Below are positions 1 through 6,787 of a DNA stretch of 10,681 bases, in pieces. Both the position numbers and the translations under genes were made by a program. The notes under the pieces are model-generated. The model made no database searches and was not told the origin of the DNA. It saw only the letters and a program-made list of their open reading frames with translations. Origin of the DNA: ARS1285 sp039796495 (GTDB taxonomy: Archaea; Nanobdellota; Nanobdellia; Pacearchaeales; GW2011-AR1); assembly GCA_039796495.1 (NCBI GenBank), contig JBDKJQ010000028.1, positions 1-10,681 on the forward strand, given 5' to 3'. Position 1 is the first letter of the stretch, and each line of letters starts with the position of its first letter.

Positions 1-1269
1 GTTGGTTATGGCCTTATGATTTCCATGTTTTATTTTTTGTACAAACTTGTGTATGTGTATTTATTCAATCCTGAACTTGTGAAAGCAATAAAAATTCCGC
101 CGCTGATGCCGCTAATCCCGTATTTACCAGAAGCATTTAAGATAGATTTCTTGCCGCCGTTTTATTTTACATACTGGATTATCGCGATTGCAGTTATTGC
201 ACTCTTTCATGAATTTGCCCATGGCATTGTTGCCCGACGGTATAATGTGAAAATCATTACAACAGGATTTGGATTTTTAGGTCCGTTTTTGGCAGCATTC
301 GTTGAACCGAATGAAAAGCAGATGAATAAAAAGCCAAAATATCAGCAGATAGCAATTCTCTCTGCAGGAGTCTTCACTAATTTTATGCTGGCGATCATTT
401 TCTTTTTATTGTTATCTGGATTTTTTGCTGCTGCGTATGTTCCTGCTGGCGCATTATTTAATACTTATACCGTTGGCGGTGTTGCACTGAGCTCTATTAC
501 TTTTATCGATGGTAAACCGATAAGCGATACTTCACGGGAGGGAATCCTGCAGTTAATTGAAAAAAATAGTCTCACTGATGATCTCGTGCTCGGAAGCAAT
601 GGAAACCAACTTCATCTCACTAAAATTGTTGCTGACAACAAAAATTATTATACAACTGTTGAGAACTTGAAGACGCAACTGGGTGAAGAGAGTGATATGA
701 TTCTGGCGTATGAAGATCTGCCTGCCATCCATGCAGGCTTGCGTGGAACAATTGTGCAGATTGATGATGAGAAGATCTCAAATTATGAAGATTTAGTGAG
801 AGTTTTGAAACGGTATAGTGCGGGAGATGCTATTTCCGTAAAAACAGTCGATACTGTTGATGGAAAAAAAGAGTCTCTTGATTATTCAATTAGCTTGGCA
901 GAAGGGGATGACGGGCGCGCCGTTATCGGCATCGGGTATCTCGGCAGCAGAGAAGGCATGCTGACTACGTTAACAGAAGTTTTTAATTTTTTCAAGCAGC
1001 CGGCGACACAGTATGAGCCGCGCTTTAACGGGGATTTTATCTTGTTTATCTATAATCTCATATGGTGGCTTGCTGTCATTAATTTAAGCGTGGCATTGGT
1101 AAATATGTGGCCAGTCGGTATTTTTGACGGTGGCAGAATGTTCATGCTCACGGTATGGGCAATTACTGGCAGTGAAAAAGCGGGAAGAATTGCTTTTAAA
1201 ATTGCGACCTATGCTATTTTAGGAGCAATGTTGCTGCTTATGATCGGATGGTTTGGCGCGATTTTCTGA
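1..1269 (+). CDS. Site-2 protease family (M50) membrane metalloprotease with PDZ domain, 5'-partial
   Basis: This is an intramembrane zinc protease that would cleave membrane-anchored substrates within the bilayer. Numbering from the Met codon at position 16, the zinc-binding motif HEFAH lies at residues 65-69 inside a hydrophobic segment (about 51-64). The second M50 signature, N-x-x-P followed by FDGG, has N363, P366 and the third zinc ligand D371. Between them are a transmembrane segment (about 110-135) and a PDZ-like region, best seen around residues 225-285 with the AGLRGTIVQIDDEKI core. Two more hydrophobic helices follow near the C-terminus. The frame is open back to base 1, there is no ribosome binding site or TATA box before position 16, and family members normally have more N-terminal membrane sequence, so the true start is probably upstream of the window. 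The stop overlaps the next start (TGATG), which suggests cotranscription. The substrate is unknown. Confidence 0.9.
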   Translation, partial: VGYGLMISMFYFLYKLVYVYLFNPELVKAIKIPPLMPLIPYLPEAFKIDFLPPFYFTYWIIAIAVIALFHEFAHGIVARRYNVKIITTGFGFLGPFLAAFVEPNEKQMNKKPKYQQIAILSAGVFTNFMLAIIFFLLLSGFFAAAYVPAGALFNTYTVGGVALSSITFIDGKPISDTSREGILQLIEKNSLTDDLVLGSNGNQLHLTKIVADNKNYYTTVENLKTQLGEESDMILAYEDLPAIHAGLRGTIVQIDDEKISNYEDLVRVLKRYSAGDAISVKTVDTVDGKKESLDYSISLAEGDDGRAVIGIGYLGSREGMLTTLTEVFNFFKQPATQYEPRFNGDFILFIYNLIWWLAVINLSVALVNMWPVGIFDGGRMFMLTVWAITGSEKAGRIAFKIATYAILGAMLLLMIGWFGAIF

Positions 1270-2036
1270 TGAAAAAAAATGTGTTGATAACTGGAGCTGG
1301 CAGCGGTATTGGATTTGCGACGGCAAAACGTTTTGCGCAGGAAGGATATATTGTTATTGCGCTCGGAAGGAAAACAAGGGAGTTACAACAATTACGCGAG
1401 GCAATCGGTAACGAACACCATTTTATCCTATTTGATGTAACACAATTACATAAAATTCCAAAACTTATATCCTCTCTTGAAAAAAAGACCGGTGGGATTG
1501 ATATTCTCATTAACAATGCCGGGATTGGCTTATTTAAAAAATTTGAAGAGATAAGTGATTCTGCAATTGATAAGATAGTAAGGACGAATCTTTTTGCGCC
1601 AATGGCGCTTTCTCGCGCGGTTTTTTCGTCTATGAAAGAACGCGGCGGCACTATTGTCAATATCGCAAGTGTTGCCGGCAAGCGGACGTGGAAACATCTC
1701 ACTGCATATTCTGCGTCGAAGTTTGGCTTAATTGGATTTTCAAACAGCTTACGGCGGGAATGCAACTATTATAACTACCCTGTAAAAATTGTTGTGGTGT
1801 GCCCTCCTGCTGTTGACACACCTTTTTTTGCACATGCAGGTTATCCTGAGTATAAAAGAGATCATCCGGGCCAAAGTCTTCTTTCTGCAGACACCGTTGC
1901 TGATGAGATTTATCATGCTGTCATTAAAAACAAACGAGAAGTTGTTGTGGGCTGGCGTGCGAAAATCTTGGATAAAGCATATGCATTATCTCCTCGATTT
2001 ATCGAATGGCTGGAAGATTGGGTGAAGAAGAAATAA
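1269..2036 (+). CDS. Short-chain dehydrogenase/reductase (SDR), classical type
   Basis: This is an NAD(P)-dependent oxidoreductase of 255 residues, the normal length for classical SDRs. The nucleotide-binding TGAGSGIG motif is at residues 8-15 and NNAG at 82-85. The catalytic tetrad is complete: N107, S134 and YSASK with Y147 and K151. The PPAVDTP segment (about 179-185) matches the usual post-catalytic loop. An in-frame ATG at 1248 would add seven residues (MVWRDFL) lying inside the protease gene. The ATG at 1269 is preferred because it puts the start right before the beta-1 strand and gives a 1-nt stop/start overlap typical of translational coupling. The substrate cannot be named. The pairing with the protease looks positional rather than functional. 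Confidence 0.93.
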   Translation: MKKNVLITGAGSGIGFATAKRFAQEGYIVIALGRKTRELQQLREAIGNEHHFILFDVTQLHKIPKLISSLEKKTGGIDILINNAGIGLFKKFEEISDSAIDKIVRTNLFAPMALSRAVFSSMKERGGTIVNIASVAGKRTWKHLTAYSASKFGLIGFSNSLRRECNYYNYPVKIVVVCPPAVDTPFFAHAGYPEYKRDHPGQSLLSADTVADEIYHAVIKNKREVVVGWRAKILDKAYALSPRFIEWLEDWVKKK

Positions 2037-2037
2037 A

Positions 2038-2361
2038 TTATTTTTGCCTTACGTAAGAACTATCATACCCTTCATTTACTTTTTTTAGATAACTTATAAA
2101 TTTTCTTAAATCTCTTTCAATTTTTTTCTCTGATTGCGCCTCAATGATTAATTCTGCATCGACCGGATTATTCTTGCTCTGGTGATCGTTATGAAAACGT
2201 AATAGAACTGTTGAATCTCCTATATGGTATACGATGCCTGATGTAGAATTAGACTCGCCTCCATCGAAAAAACCTTCGAGCCGCCCTAATTCACGATCTA
2301 ATATTTTTGTTAACTCTGATTTAACTTCCCACGGTCTATCGAATGTATATGACTTTTTCAT
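2038..2361 (-). CDS. Small conserved-looking protein of unknown function
   Basis: I do not recognise this family. The product is about 107 residues, soluble, and without membrane segments or cysteines. It begins MKKSYTFDRPWEVKSEL, followed by a helix, a Gly/Ser-rich turn (FFDGGESNSTSG), two or three strands (including STVLLRFHND and VDAELIIEA), and a lysine-rich C-terminal helix, so a small alpha/beta fold is likely. A GTG at 2379 would add six residues and overlap the upstream gene by 10 nt. The ATG at 2361 leaves an 8-nt gap and is preferred. Neither start has a clear Shine-Dalgarno sequence. It is probably cotranscribed with, and translationally coupled to, the CARF-like gene just upstream. 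Its stop lies one base from the end of the convergent SDR gene. Confidence 0.7.
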   Translation of the reverse strand: MKKSYTFDRPWEVKSELTKILDRELGRLEGFFDGGESNSTSGIVYHIGDSTVLLRFHNDHQSKNNPVDAELIIEAQSEKKIERDLRKFISYLKKVNEGYDSSYVRQK

Positions 2362-2369
2362 AATTCTTG

Positions 2370-2717
2370 TCACATCCACACCAAACCATCTTTGGTAAGA
2401 ACAACAAATCTGATTCCCGCTGGGAGCGATAATAATGCAGAAATTAATGCCATGTGCTCTTTGCCGTCGCCTGACGCGATTGAGAGCGCAACTTCTGTCC
2501 CTCTTATTTTTCCCTTGAGTTTTTTTAATATCTCTTCTTTTAAGGGGACCACTCCTTGCGCATTCACTTCAATAAATTCAAACTCCTTCTTAGAATTAAA
2601 TTTTTTTGCAAAATCCCCACCGATAAGAAAAATTTTCTCCCATTCATTATGGTTGATGACACCGGCCACCTGTCCCCATGAACCTTCACCTGCTCCCAAA
2701 AATGCGACGAGTTCCAT
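2370..2717 (-). CDS. Stand-alone CARF-like Rossmann-fold protein (putative)
   Basis: This is a 115-residue single-domain protein. Strand 1 is followed by a glycine-rich turn (MELVAFLGAGEGSWGQVAGVI, residues 1-21), then a second strand with IFLIGGD (29-35), a third (EFIEVNA), and a long helix. A fourth strand, ALSIASGDGKEHMALISALL (77-96), leads into GIRFVVL. The order and the position of the S-G-D-G-K-x-x-M segment resemble the N-x-TGGT-K-x-M ligand loop of CARF domains, which bind cyclic oligoadenylates in type III CRISPR systems. The resemblance is by eye only and the key residues differ (SGDGK instead of TGGTK). There is no effector domain. A TATA-like ATTTATAA on the plus strand (2737-2744) sits about 24 nt before the ATG, so the mRNA is probably leaderless. 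The gene overlaps or abuts the small unknown gene that follows it. Confidence 0.6.
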   Translation of the reverse strand: MELVAFLGAGEGSWGQVAGVINHNEWEKIFLIGGDFAKKFNSKKEFEFIEVNAQGVVPLKEEILKKLKGKIRGTEVALSIASGDGKEHMALISALLSLPAGIRFVVLTKDGLVWM

Positions 2718-2736
2718 TCAGAAATAATTTTATTAG

Positions 2737-2744
2737 ATTTATAA
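2737..2744 (-). promoter_or_regulatory. Probable TATA box for the CARF-like gene
   Basis: Read on the minus strand this is TTATAAAT, centred about 24 nt before the A of the start codon at 2717. That places initiation at or next to the ATG, as in leaderless archaeal genes. A second AT-rich box (2746-2753) is a less well-spaced alternative. Confidence 0.45.
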
Positions 2745-2781
2745 GTTTATAGCTTGTTACGTATGATCTTTTTCTGCGACA

Positions 2782-3747
2782 TTACATTTCTAAGTCAATC
2801 CGTAACTGCATGAGATCAGTGATATATCGTTTTATCTTCTTAAGATGGTGCACTAATTCGCTTCCTTCCTTATTGAATCTTGCAGCATTCATTTTTTCGG
2901 TTAGCTGCTCATCCTTCTCATAGAGCTCATTTGCCTTCTTTTCATCAAAGCTATAAAATAATCCGTAAAACAAATTAAGAAGATTATTTATGCGCTCGTG
3001 AATAGTTATTAACGCTGAATCATATTTTATTTTTGAGTTATTCACATGCGCCGCTATCTTCTTATACTCATCTCCGATAAACTCAAGTAAAAGGATGATA
3101 GAATACATGACCGACGTTTTATCCAATTTTTCATATCCTCTCTTATGTAACGCCCGCAGGCAAAAGTCGGCAAACTTATCGACATTTACGTCGGTGCTTG
3201 CGATGATGTGCCCCCTGTTTTTTGTTTTTCCTTCCAGTCCTGCCAAACTTTCCTCGGCCATTGATAACAGCAAAAGAAATATTCTTCTCAAGGTGATACT
3301 AAACTCTTTTTCTGATATTTCTCCGAGGGAATTTATTACGCAATAATTCTCACCATGATCGATGATCTCTAGCCCAATAAACCGGTTTACCGCGTCCTGG
3401 ATCACTTCCAGAGTATTCATCTTCATTTTTTTCTCAAGAGCAGCCAGACTTGATAATTTTATGTCATATTTTTTTTCACTATTTGAAAATTTAATGGTGA
3501 TCTCATCATAGCCCGCCCGATATGCAGCCATTATATATCTCCACAGAAGTGTTTGGCTCAAATGATCTATGTCTATTGTTTTTTTTCTTAACACGCCGCT
3601 TGTGCCTTCTGCTCTTACAATCAGTGTTTTTTCGACCTCATTCATCTCAACCTCGTCTCCTGCCTTAAGACCGTATCGAGAAATCCAGTCTTTTGGAACC
3701 GTTATTGTCAACGCGCCTACCCCCTGCTTAATCAACCGTCTTTTCAT
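2782..3747 (-). CDS. AbrB/SpoVT-like DNA-binding domain fused to PhoU-like domain
   Basis: This is a 321-residue archaeal regulator. Residues 1-48 form a swapped-hairpin AbrB-type domain (MKRRLIKQGVGALTITVPKD, then LKAGDEVEMNEVEKTLIV), which normally binds DNA as a dimer. From about residue 145 onward the protein is helical and PhoU-like, with the metal-cluster type motif E222-F-I-G-D226 in LLLEFIGDEYKKIA, and a final helix, LKKIKRYITDLMQLRIDL, resembling the closing helix of PhoU repeats. PhoU proteins in bacteria link phosphate transport to PhoR/PhoB signalling. AbrB-PhoU fusions are an archaeal form thought to regulate phosphate-related genes directly. No pst transporter lies nearby. It faces away from the PduL operon across a 118-bp shared promoter region, which makes it the obvious candidate regulator of that operon (inference). 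Confidence 0.88.
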   Translation of the reverse strand: MKRRLIKQGVGALTITVPKDWISRYGLKAGDEVEMNEVEKTLIVRAEGTSGVLRKKTIDIDHLSQTLLWRYIMAAYRAGYDEITIKFSNSEKKYDIKLSSLAALEKKMKMNTLEVIQDAVNRFIGLEIIDHGENYCVINSLGEISEKEFSITLRRIFLLLLSMAEESLAGLEGKTKNRGHIIASTDVNVDKFADFCLRALHKRGYEKLDKTSVMYSIILLLEFIGDEYKKIAAHVNNSKIKYDSALITIHERINNLLNLFYGLFYSFDEKKANELYEKDEQLTEKMNAARFNKEGSELVHHLKKIKRYITDLMQLRIDLEM

Positions 3748-3769
3748 GTAATCCTGAAATCTTACCGGT

Positions 3770-3777
3770 TTTTAAAT
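3770..3777 (-). promoter_or_regulatory. TATA box for the AbrB-PhoU gene
   Basis: The minus strand reads ATTTAAAA here, centred about 26-27 nt before the ATG at 3747. This is the spacing expected for a leaderless archaeal transcript. There is no Shine-Dalgarno sequence before the start. Confidence 0.6.
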
Positions 3778-3822
3778 TTTTTCTTTTTTATATTATTACT
3801 ATTAAGATATTATTAAATATAT

Positions 3823-3830
3823 TTTATATA
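3823..3830 (+). promoter_or_regulatory. TATA box for the pduL-glmS-GNAT operon
   Basis: TTTATATA lies 36-43 nt before the ATG at 3866. Initiation would be expected around 3850-3853, giving a leader of about 13-16 nt. That start site would fall inside the palindrome at 3843-3860. Confidence 0.55.
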
Positions 3831-3842
3831 AGAAAAGAATAT

Positions 3843-3860
3843 AAACGAACATTTTCGTTT
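3843..3860. promoter_or_regulatory. Perfect 7-bp inverted repeat, candidate operator
   Basis: AAACGAA (3843-3849) and TTCGTTT (3854-3860) are exact reverse complements around the 4-nt centre CATT. The element lies between the TATA box and the ATG at 3866, over the expected transcription start. A protein bound there could block initiation. A small RNA hairpin is less likely, because the predicted transcript would begin inside it. Confidence 0.55.
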
Positions 3861-3865
3861 AAGAT

Positions 3866-4465
3866 ATGGTGTTAGAAGATATGATAGACCCGGATCGGAT
3901 TTTGGTAGAAGTCTCAAATAGGCATGTTCATCTCTCAGAAGAACATCTTGAGAAATTATTTGGAAGCGGCTATACGCTTACTCCTTACAAGAATCTTTCT
4001 CAACCGGGGCAGTATGCTGCGGGAGAAAAAATAACATTACAGAACAATGGACGAGAACTTCCCAATGTCAGAATTATAGGACCGACCAGGGAACACACGC
4101 AGGTTGAAATTTCAGCGACGGATTCACGCTATCTAGAAGTTAATGCACCGTGCAAGTTGTCGGGAGATATTCACGGAACGCCTGGAATTACCCTTGTGGG
4201 ACCGCGCGGAACTGTTGCATTAGCTGAAGGAGTCATCATTGCCCAACGACACCTTCACATTCCTTACGATGATGCAAAACATCTTGGAATCAAGAATAAT
4301 CAGCGAGTAAGTCTTTCTGTCGTCGGTACACGACCAGTGACGTATCATGAGATTGTGGTACGAACAGGACCTGCGGAAAAAACTACTGTCGCAGTCCATC
4401 TTGACAGCGATGAAGGAAATTCGGCACTCTTAGGCAACAATCAGTATGGCAGGCTGATTATCTAA
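3866..4465 (+). CDS. pduL: PduL-type phosphate acyltransferase (phosphotransacetylase)
   Basis: The family transfers an acyl group between CoA and phosphate (acetyl-CoA + Pi = acetyl phosphate + CoA, or the propionyl equivalent). It is unrelated to classical Pta. The 199-residue protein carries both beta-barrel halves with their signatures: VSNRHVHLS (16-24), QPGQYAAGE (46-54), GPTREHTQVE (72-81), HGTPGITLVGP (103-113), GVIIAQRHLHIP (122-133) and HLDSDEGNS (178-186). The residues matching the zinc ligands are all present: H20, H22, E81, H129, H131 and H178. R75 matches the phosphate-contacting arginine. The conserved core begins about residue 12, so there is no room for the N-terminal encapsulation peptide of microcompartment PduL, and no shell genes are nearby; it is therefore probably cytosolic. 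No acetate kinase or ADP-forming acetyl-CoA synthetase is in the window. It is the first gene of an operon with glmS. Confidence 0.93.
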   Translation: MVLEDMIDPDRILVEVSNRHVHLSEEHLEKLFGSGYTLTPYKNLSQPGQYAAGEKITLQNNGRELPNVRIIGPTREHTQVEISATDSRYLEVNAPCKLSGDIHGTPGITLVGPRGTVALAEGVIIAQRHLHIPYDDAKHLGIKNNQRVSLSVVGTRPVTYHEIVVRTGPAEKTTVAVHLDSDEGNSALLGNNQYGRLII

Positions 4466-4475
4466 TGGTCCCTAA

Positions 4476-4480
4476 GAGGA
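4476..4480 (+). promoter_or_regulatory. Shine-Dalgarno sequence for glmS
   Basis: GAGGA (within AAGAGGA) lies 6 nt before the ATG at 4487, in the 21-nt gap after the pduL stop. It supports this start, and the Cys codon directly after the ATG confirms it. Confidence 0.7.
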
Positions 4481-4486
4481 ATTACT

Positions 4487-6250
4487 ATGTGTGGAATAAT
4501 AGGTTATAAAGGAAAAGAACGTGCACTCCCAAAAATACTTGACTGCTTGCAGCGACTTGAATATCGAGGGTATGATTCGTGGGGAATTGCAGTGCAGAGT
4601 GATACAATTCAGATAATGAAACAAACAGGAAAGATAAGTGATGTTGCGCTCACGGATATTTCCCTTCCTAACAGTTTTGTTGGAATAGGGCATACGCGGT
4701 GGGCAACGTCGGGAAAAGTTAATGCTATCAATGCTCATCCTCACAGTGCTACCGATAAATCTTTTGTCCTTGCTCATAATGGGATTGTAGAAAATTATAA
4801 ACAATTAAAGGATGAATTACTGCATAAAGGTTATACCTTTGACAGCGAGACAGATACCGAGGTTATTGTAAGACTTATAGAAGACTCTCCCTCTTCAACT
4901 CATTTCCGTGCCGCTATTCAGAGCGCATTTAAAAAATTAAAGGGCAGGAATACTATCATTATTCTAAGAGAAAACTCTGAAATGTATGCTGTTCGCAATG
5001 GATCTCCGCTCGTTGTGGGTTTTGACGATACAGAAATTTATGTATCCTCTGACACTTTGTCATTTGCTCCGTATGTCAAAAAAATTATTGCTGTTGATGA
5101 TGGGCAGCTCATTCATGTTGGAGAAAGTGTAACGTTCTATGACCTCTCATTAGATACTGAAGTGAACCCTCACATTGAAGATTTGAATATCCCTAAAGAC
5201 AGCATCAATAAAGAGGGATTTGATCATTTTATGATCAAAGAAATTTACGAAAATCCGTATGTCGTTAGTCAGGTGATCAATCAAGAAAAAGAACAGTATA
5301 CGGCGCTTGCAGCAGCAATAAAAAAAGCGAAGAATGTGTATACTATCGGCTCTGGAACTGCAGGTTTGGCTGCAGCGCAAATAGCGTATTACTTACGGGC
5401 TTTTGGAAACGTTAAAGCAGTGAGTCTTGTTGGAGGAGATGCACGAGATTATTTTAATTTTTTTAATAATGATGATATCCTTATTGCGCCTTCACAAAGC
5501 GGAGAGACGGCAGATGTTTTAGAAGTATTAGAATTTGCCAAGTCTCGCAATGCTACTATTGCTTCATACGTCAATATGCCCGGATCTGCGATGACGCGGC
5601 TGTCTGATTTTAAATTCATGGCACGTGCAGGCCCTGAAATATGCGTGATGTCAACTAAGATTTTTGTTTCACAAATTGCGTGGGGCTATTTGCTTGCAAA
5701 AACGGTTGAAGGAAAATTTGAAGAAGGAAAGAATAATCTTCAATCTCTGGTGAAGGATTTATCCGATTATCTATCCCATAAAGAATCAACAGCACATATC
5801 AAAAGAATTGCTCAGCAGCTGACTGAGTCGAGAGATATATTCCTCATGGGAAATGCCGAACATACGCATATAGCGCACGAGGGCATGATAAAAATTATTG
5901 AAGGAACGTACAAGCACGCTCATTCCATACCGGCGGGAGATTTAAAGCATTATGCAATCACCTTGATGGAAGAAGCTGTGCCCGTTATAGCCTTAGTTGG
6001 TCAGAACAAAGCACAGTCGGATATTTTTAATGCAGTCAGTGAAGTGAAGGCACGGGGCGCGAACGTCATTGCCATAGCGCATGAAGATAATGAATTATTT
6101 GATCAGTGCATTACTATTCCACACAGCGATGAGGTGAGTGCTCTGGTCACTGTTACGTGCCTGCAGCTTCTCGCTTATTATATGACGGTGGAACTCGGAA
6201 ATAATGTTGACAAGCCACGCAACATCGCTAAATCAGTGACGGTTAAATAA
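4487..6250 (+). CDS. glmS: Glutamine--fructose-6-phosphate aminotransferase (isomerizing)
   Basis: It makes glucosamine-6-phosphate from fructose-6-phosphate and glutamine, the first step toward UDP-GlcNAc. At 587 residues it is slightly shorter than the 609 of E. coli. The N-terminal glutaminase half (about 1-235) has the nucleophile C2 right after Met, GHTRWATSG with R71 and W72, HNGIVENY with N98 and G99, and D123. Two SIS domains follow. The first has GSGTAG (288-293) and SQSGET (336-341); the second has K469, E472 and H488, plus the C-terminal PRNIAKSVTVK with K582, which together match the isomerase catalytic residues. The first SIS domain departs from the bacterial pattern: VGGDARDYF stands where ASEFRY is usual, and GDLKHYA replaces GELKHGP in the second. 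These look like lineage variation rather than loss of function. It lies 21 nt after pduL and one base before the GNAT gene. Confidence 0.96.
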   Translation: MCGIIGYKGKERALPKILDCLQRLEYRGYDSWGIAVQSDTIQIMKQTGKISDVALTDISLPNSFVGIGHTRWATSGKVNAINAHPHSATDKSFVLAHNGIVENYKQLKDELLHKGYTFDSETDTEVIVRLIEDSPSSTHFRAAIQSAFKKLKGRNTIIILRENSEMYAVRNGSPLVVGFDDTEIYVSSDTLSFAPYVKKIIAVDDGQLIHVGESVTFYDLSLDTEVNPHIEDLNIPKDSINKEGFDHFMIKEIYENPYVVSQVINQEKEQYTALAAAIKKAKNVYTIGSGTAGLAAAQIAYYLRAFGNVKAVSLVGGDARDYFNFFNNDDILIAPSQSGETADVLEVLEFAKSRNATIASYVNMPGSAMTRLSDFKFMARAGPEICVMSTKIFVSQIAWGYLLAKTVEGKFEEGKNNLQSLVKDLSDYLSHKESTAHIKRIAQQLTESRDIFLMGNAEHTHIAHEGMIKIIEGTYKHAHSIPAGDLKHYAITLMEEAVPVIALVGQNKAQSDIFNAVSEVKARGANVIAIAHEDNELFDQCITIPHSDEVSALVTVTCLQLLAYYMTVELGNNVDKPRNIAKSVTVK

Positions 6251-6251
6251 C

Positions 6252-6722
6252 ATGATATTACGAAAAGCAGAGATAAACGATACGGAAGGAATTGGAGAAG
6301 TATTGAGACAAAGCTATAACATACAATCGACTGAAGAAGGGATGCAGGTTTTTGAAGATGAAATGAGGAAAGGCTCTCACTACATAGTTGCCTTTGAAGA
6401 CAGCAAGATAGCAGGAATAGCCTCATGGGTGGTGCGAGGATTATTGAAGCATCAATTAGCAGAACTTGACAGAATAGCGGTTCTGCCCGAATATAAAGGG
6501 AAAGGCATTGCAGTAGAATTATTTGAATACCTCAAAAAAGATGCGCAAGAATTTTACCTATCGAAGGGATTTACCTTACGAAAAGTATATCTGTGCGTTC
6601 ATGCCACCAATGCACGAGCGCAACAGTTTTATAAAAAAATAGGATTCTCACACGAGGCATCACTTCCCAGCCATTATTATGACGGCGTTGATGAATATGT
6701 GTTCAGCATGTTTTTGAAATAG
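6252..6722 (+). CDS. GNAT family N-acetyltransferase
   Basis: This is an acetyl-CoA-dependent acetyltransferase of 156 residues, a standard single-domain length. It opens with the usual first strand, MILRKAEINDTEGI. Motif A is LDRIAVLPEYKGKGIAVEL (72-90), with K82-x-x-G85-x-A87 as the pyrophosphate loop. Motif B is CVHATNARAQQFYKKIGF (115-132), with N120 and Y127. The ATG is one base after the glmS stop, so the two are surely cotranscribed and probably coupled. That position suggests the amino group of glucosamine-6-phosphate as acceptor, as in eukaryotic GNA1, but GNAT specificity cannot be read from these motifs. Protein N-terminal or small-molecule acetylation remain possible. Confidence 0.9.
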   Translation: MILRKAEINDTEGIGEVLRQSYNIQSTEEGMQVFEDEMRKGSHYIVAFEDSKIAGIASWVVRGLLKHQLAELDRIAVLPEYKGKGIAVELFEYLKKDAQEFYLSKGFTLRKVYLCVHATNARAQQFYKKIGFSHEASLPSHYYDGVDEYVFSMFLK

Positions 6723-6750
6723 TAAAAAAATTTATTTTAATGTAGTTTAA

Positions 6751-6758
6751 TTTAAATA
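6751..6758 (+). promoter_or_regulatory. TATA box for the winged-helix gene
   Basis: TTTAAATA is centred about 33 nt before the ATG at 6788. Initiation would fall near 6780, leaving a leader of only a few bases and no Shine-Dalgarno site. It separates this gene from the operon before it. Confidence 0.5.
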
Positions 6759-6787
6759 ATCCCTATCATTATTCTGTAAAAGAGACA

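Noticed and set aside
1238..1765. Long reading frame on the minus strand under the SDR gene
   Set aside because: It is the antisense shadow of a gene with complete catalytic motifs, and has no start signals. Other antisense frames under glmS, uL1, uL10 and L12 were dismissed for the same reason.
3866..4465. PduL as part of a bacterial microcompartment
   Set aside because: There is no encapsulation peptide at the N-terminus and no shell protein or diol/ethanolamine enzyme genes nearby.
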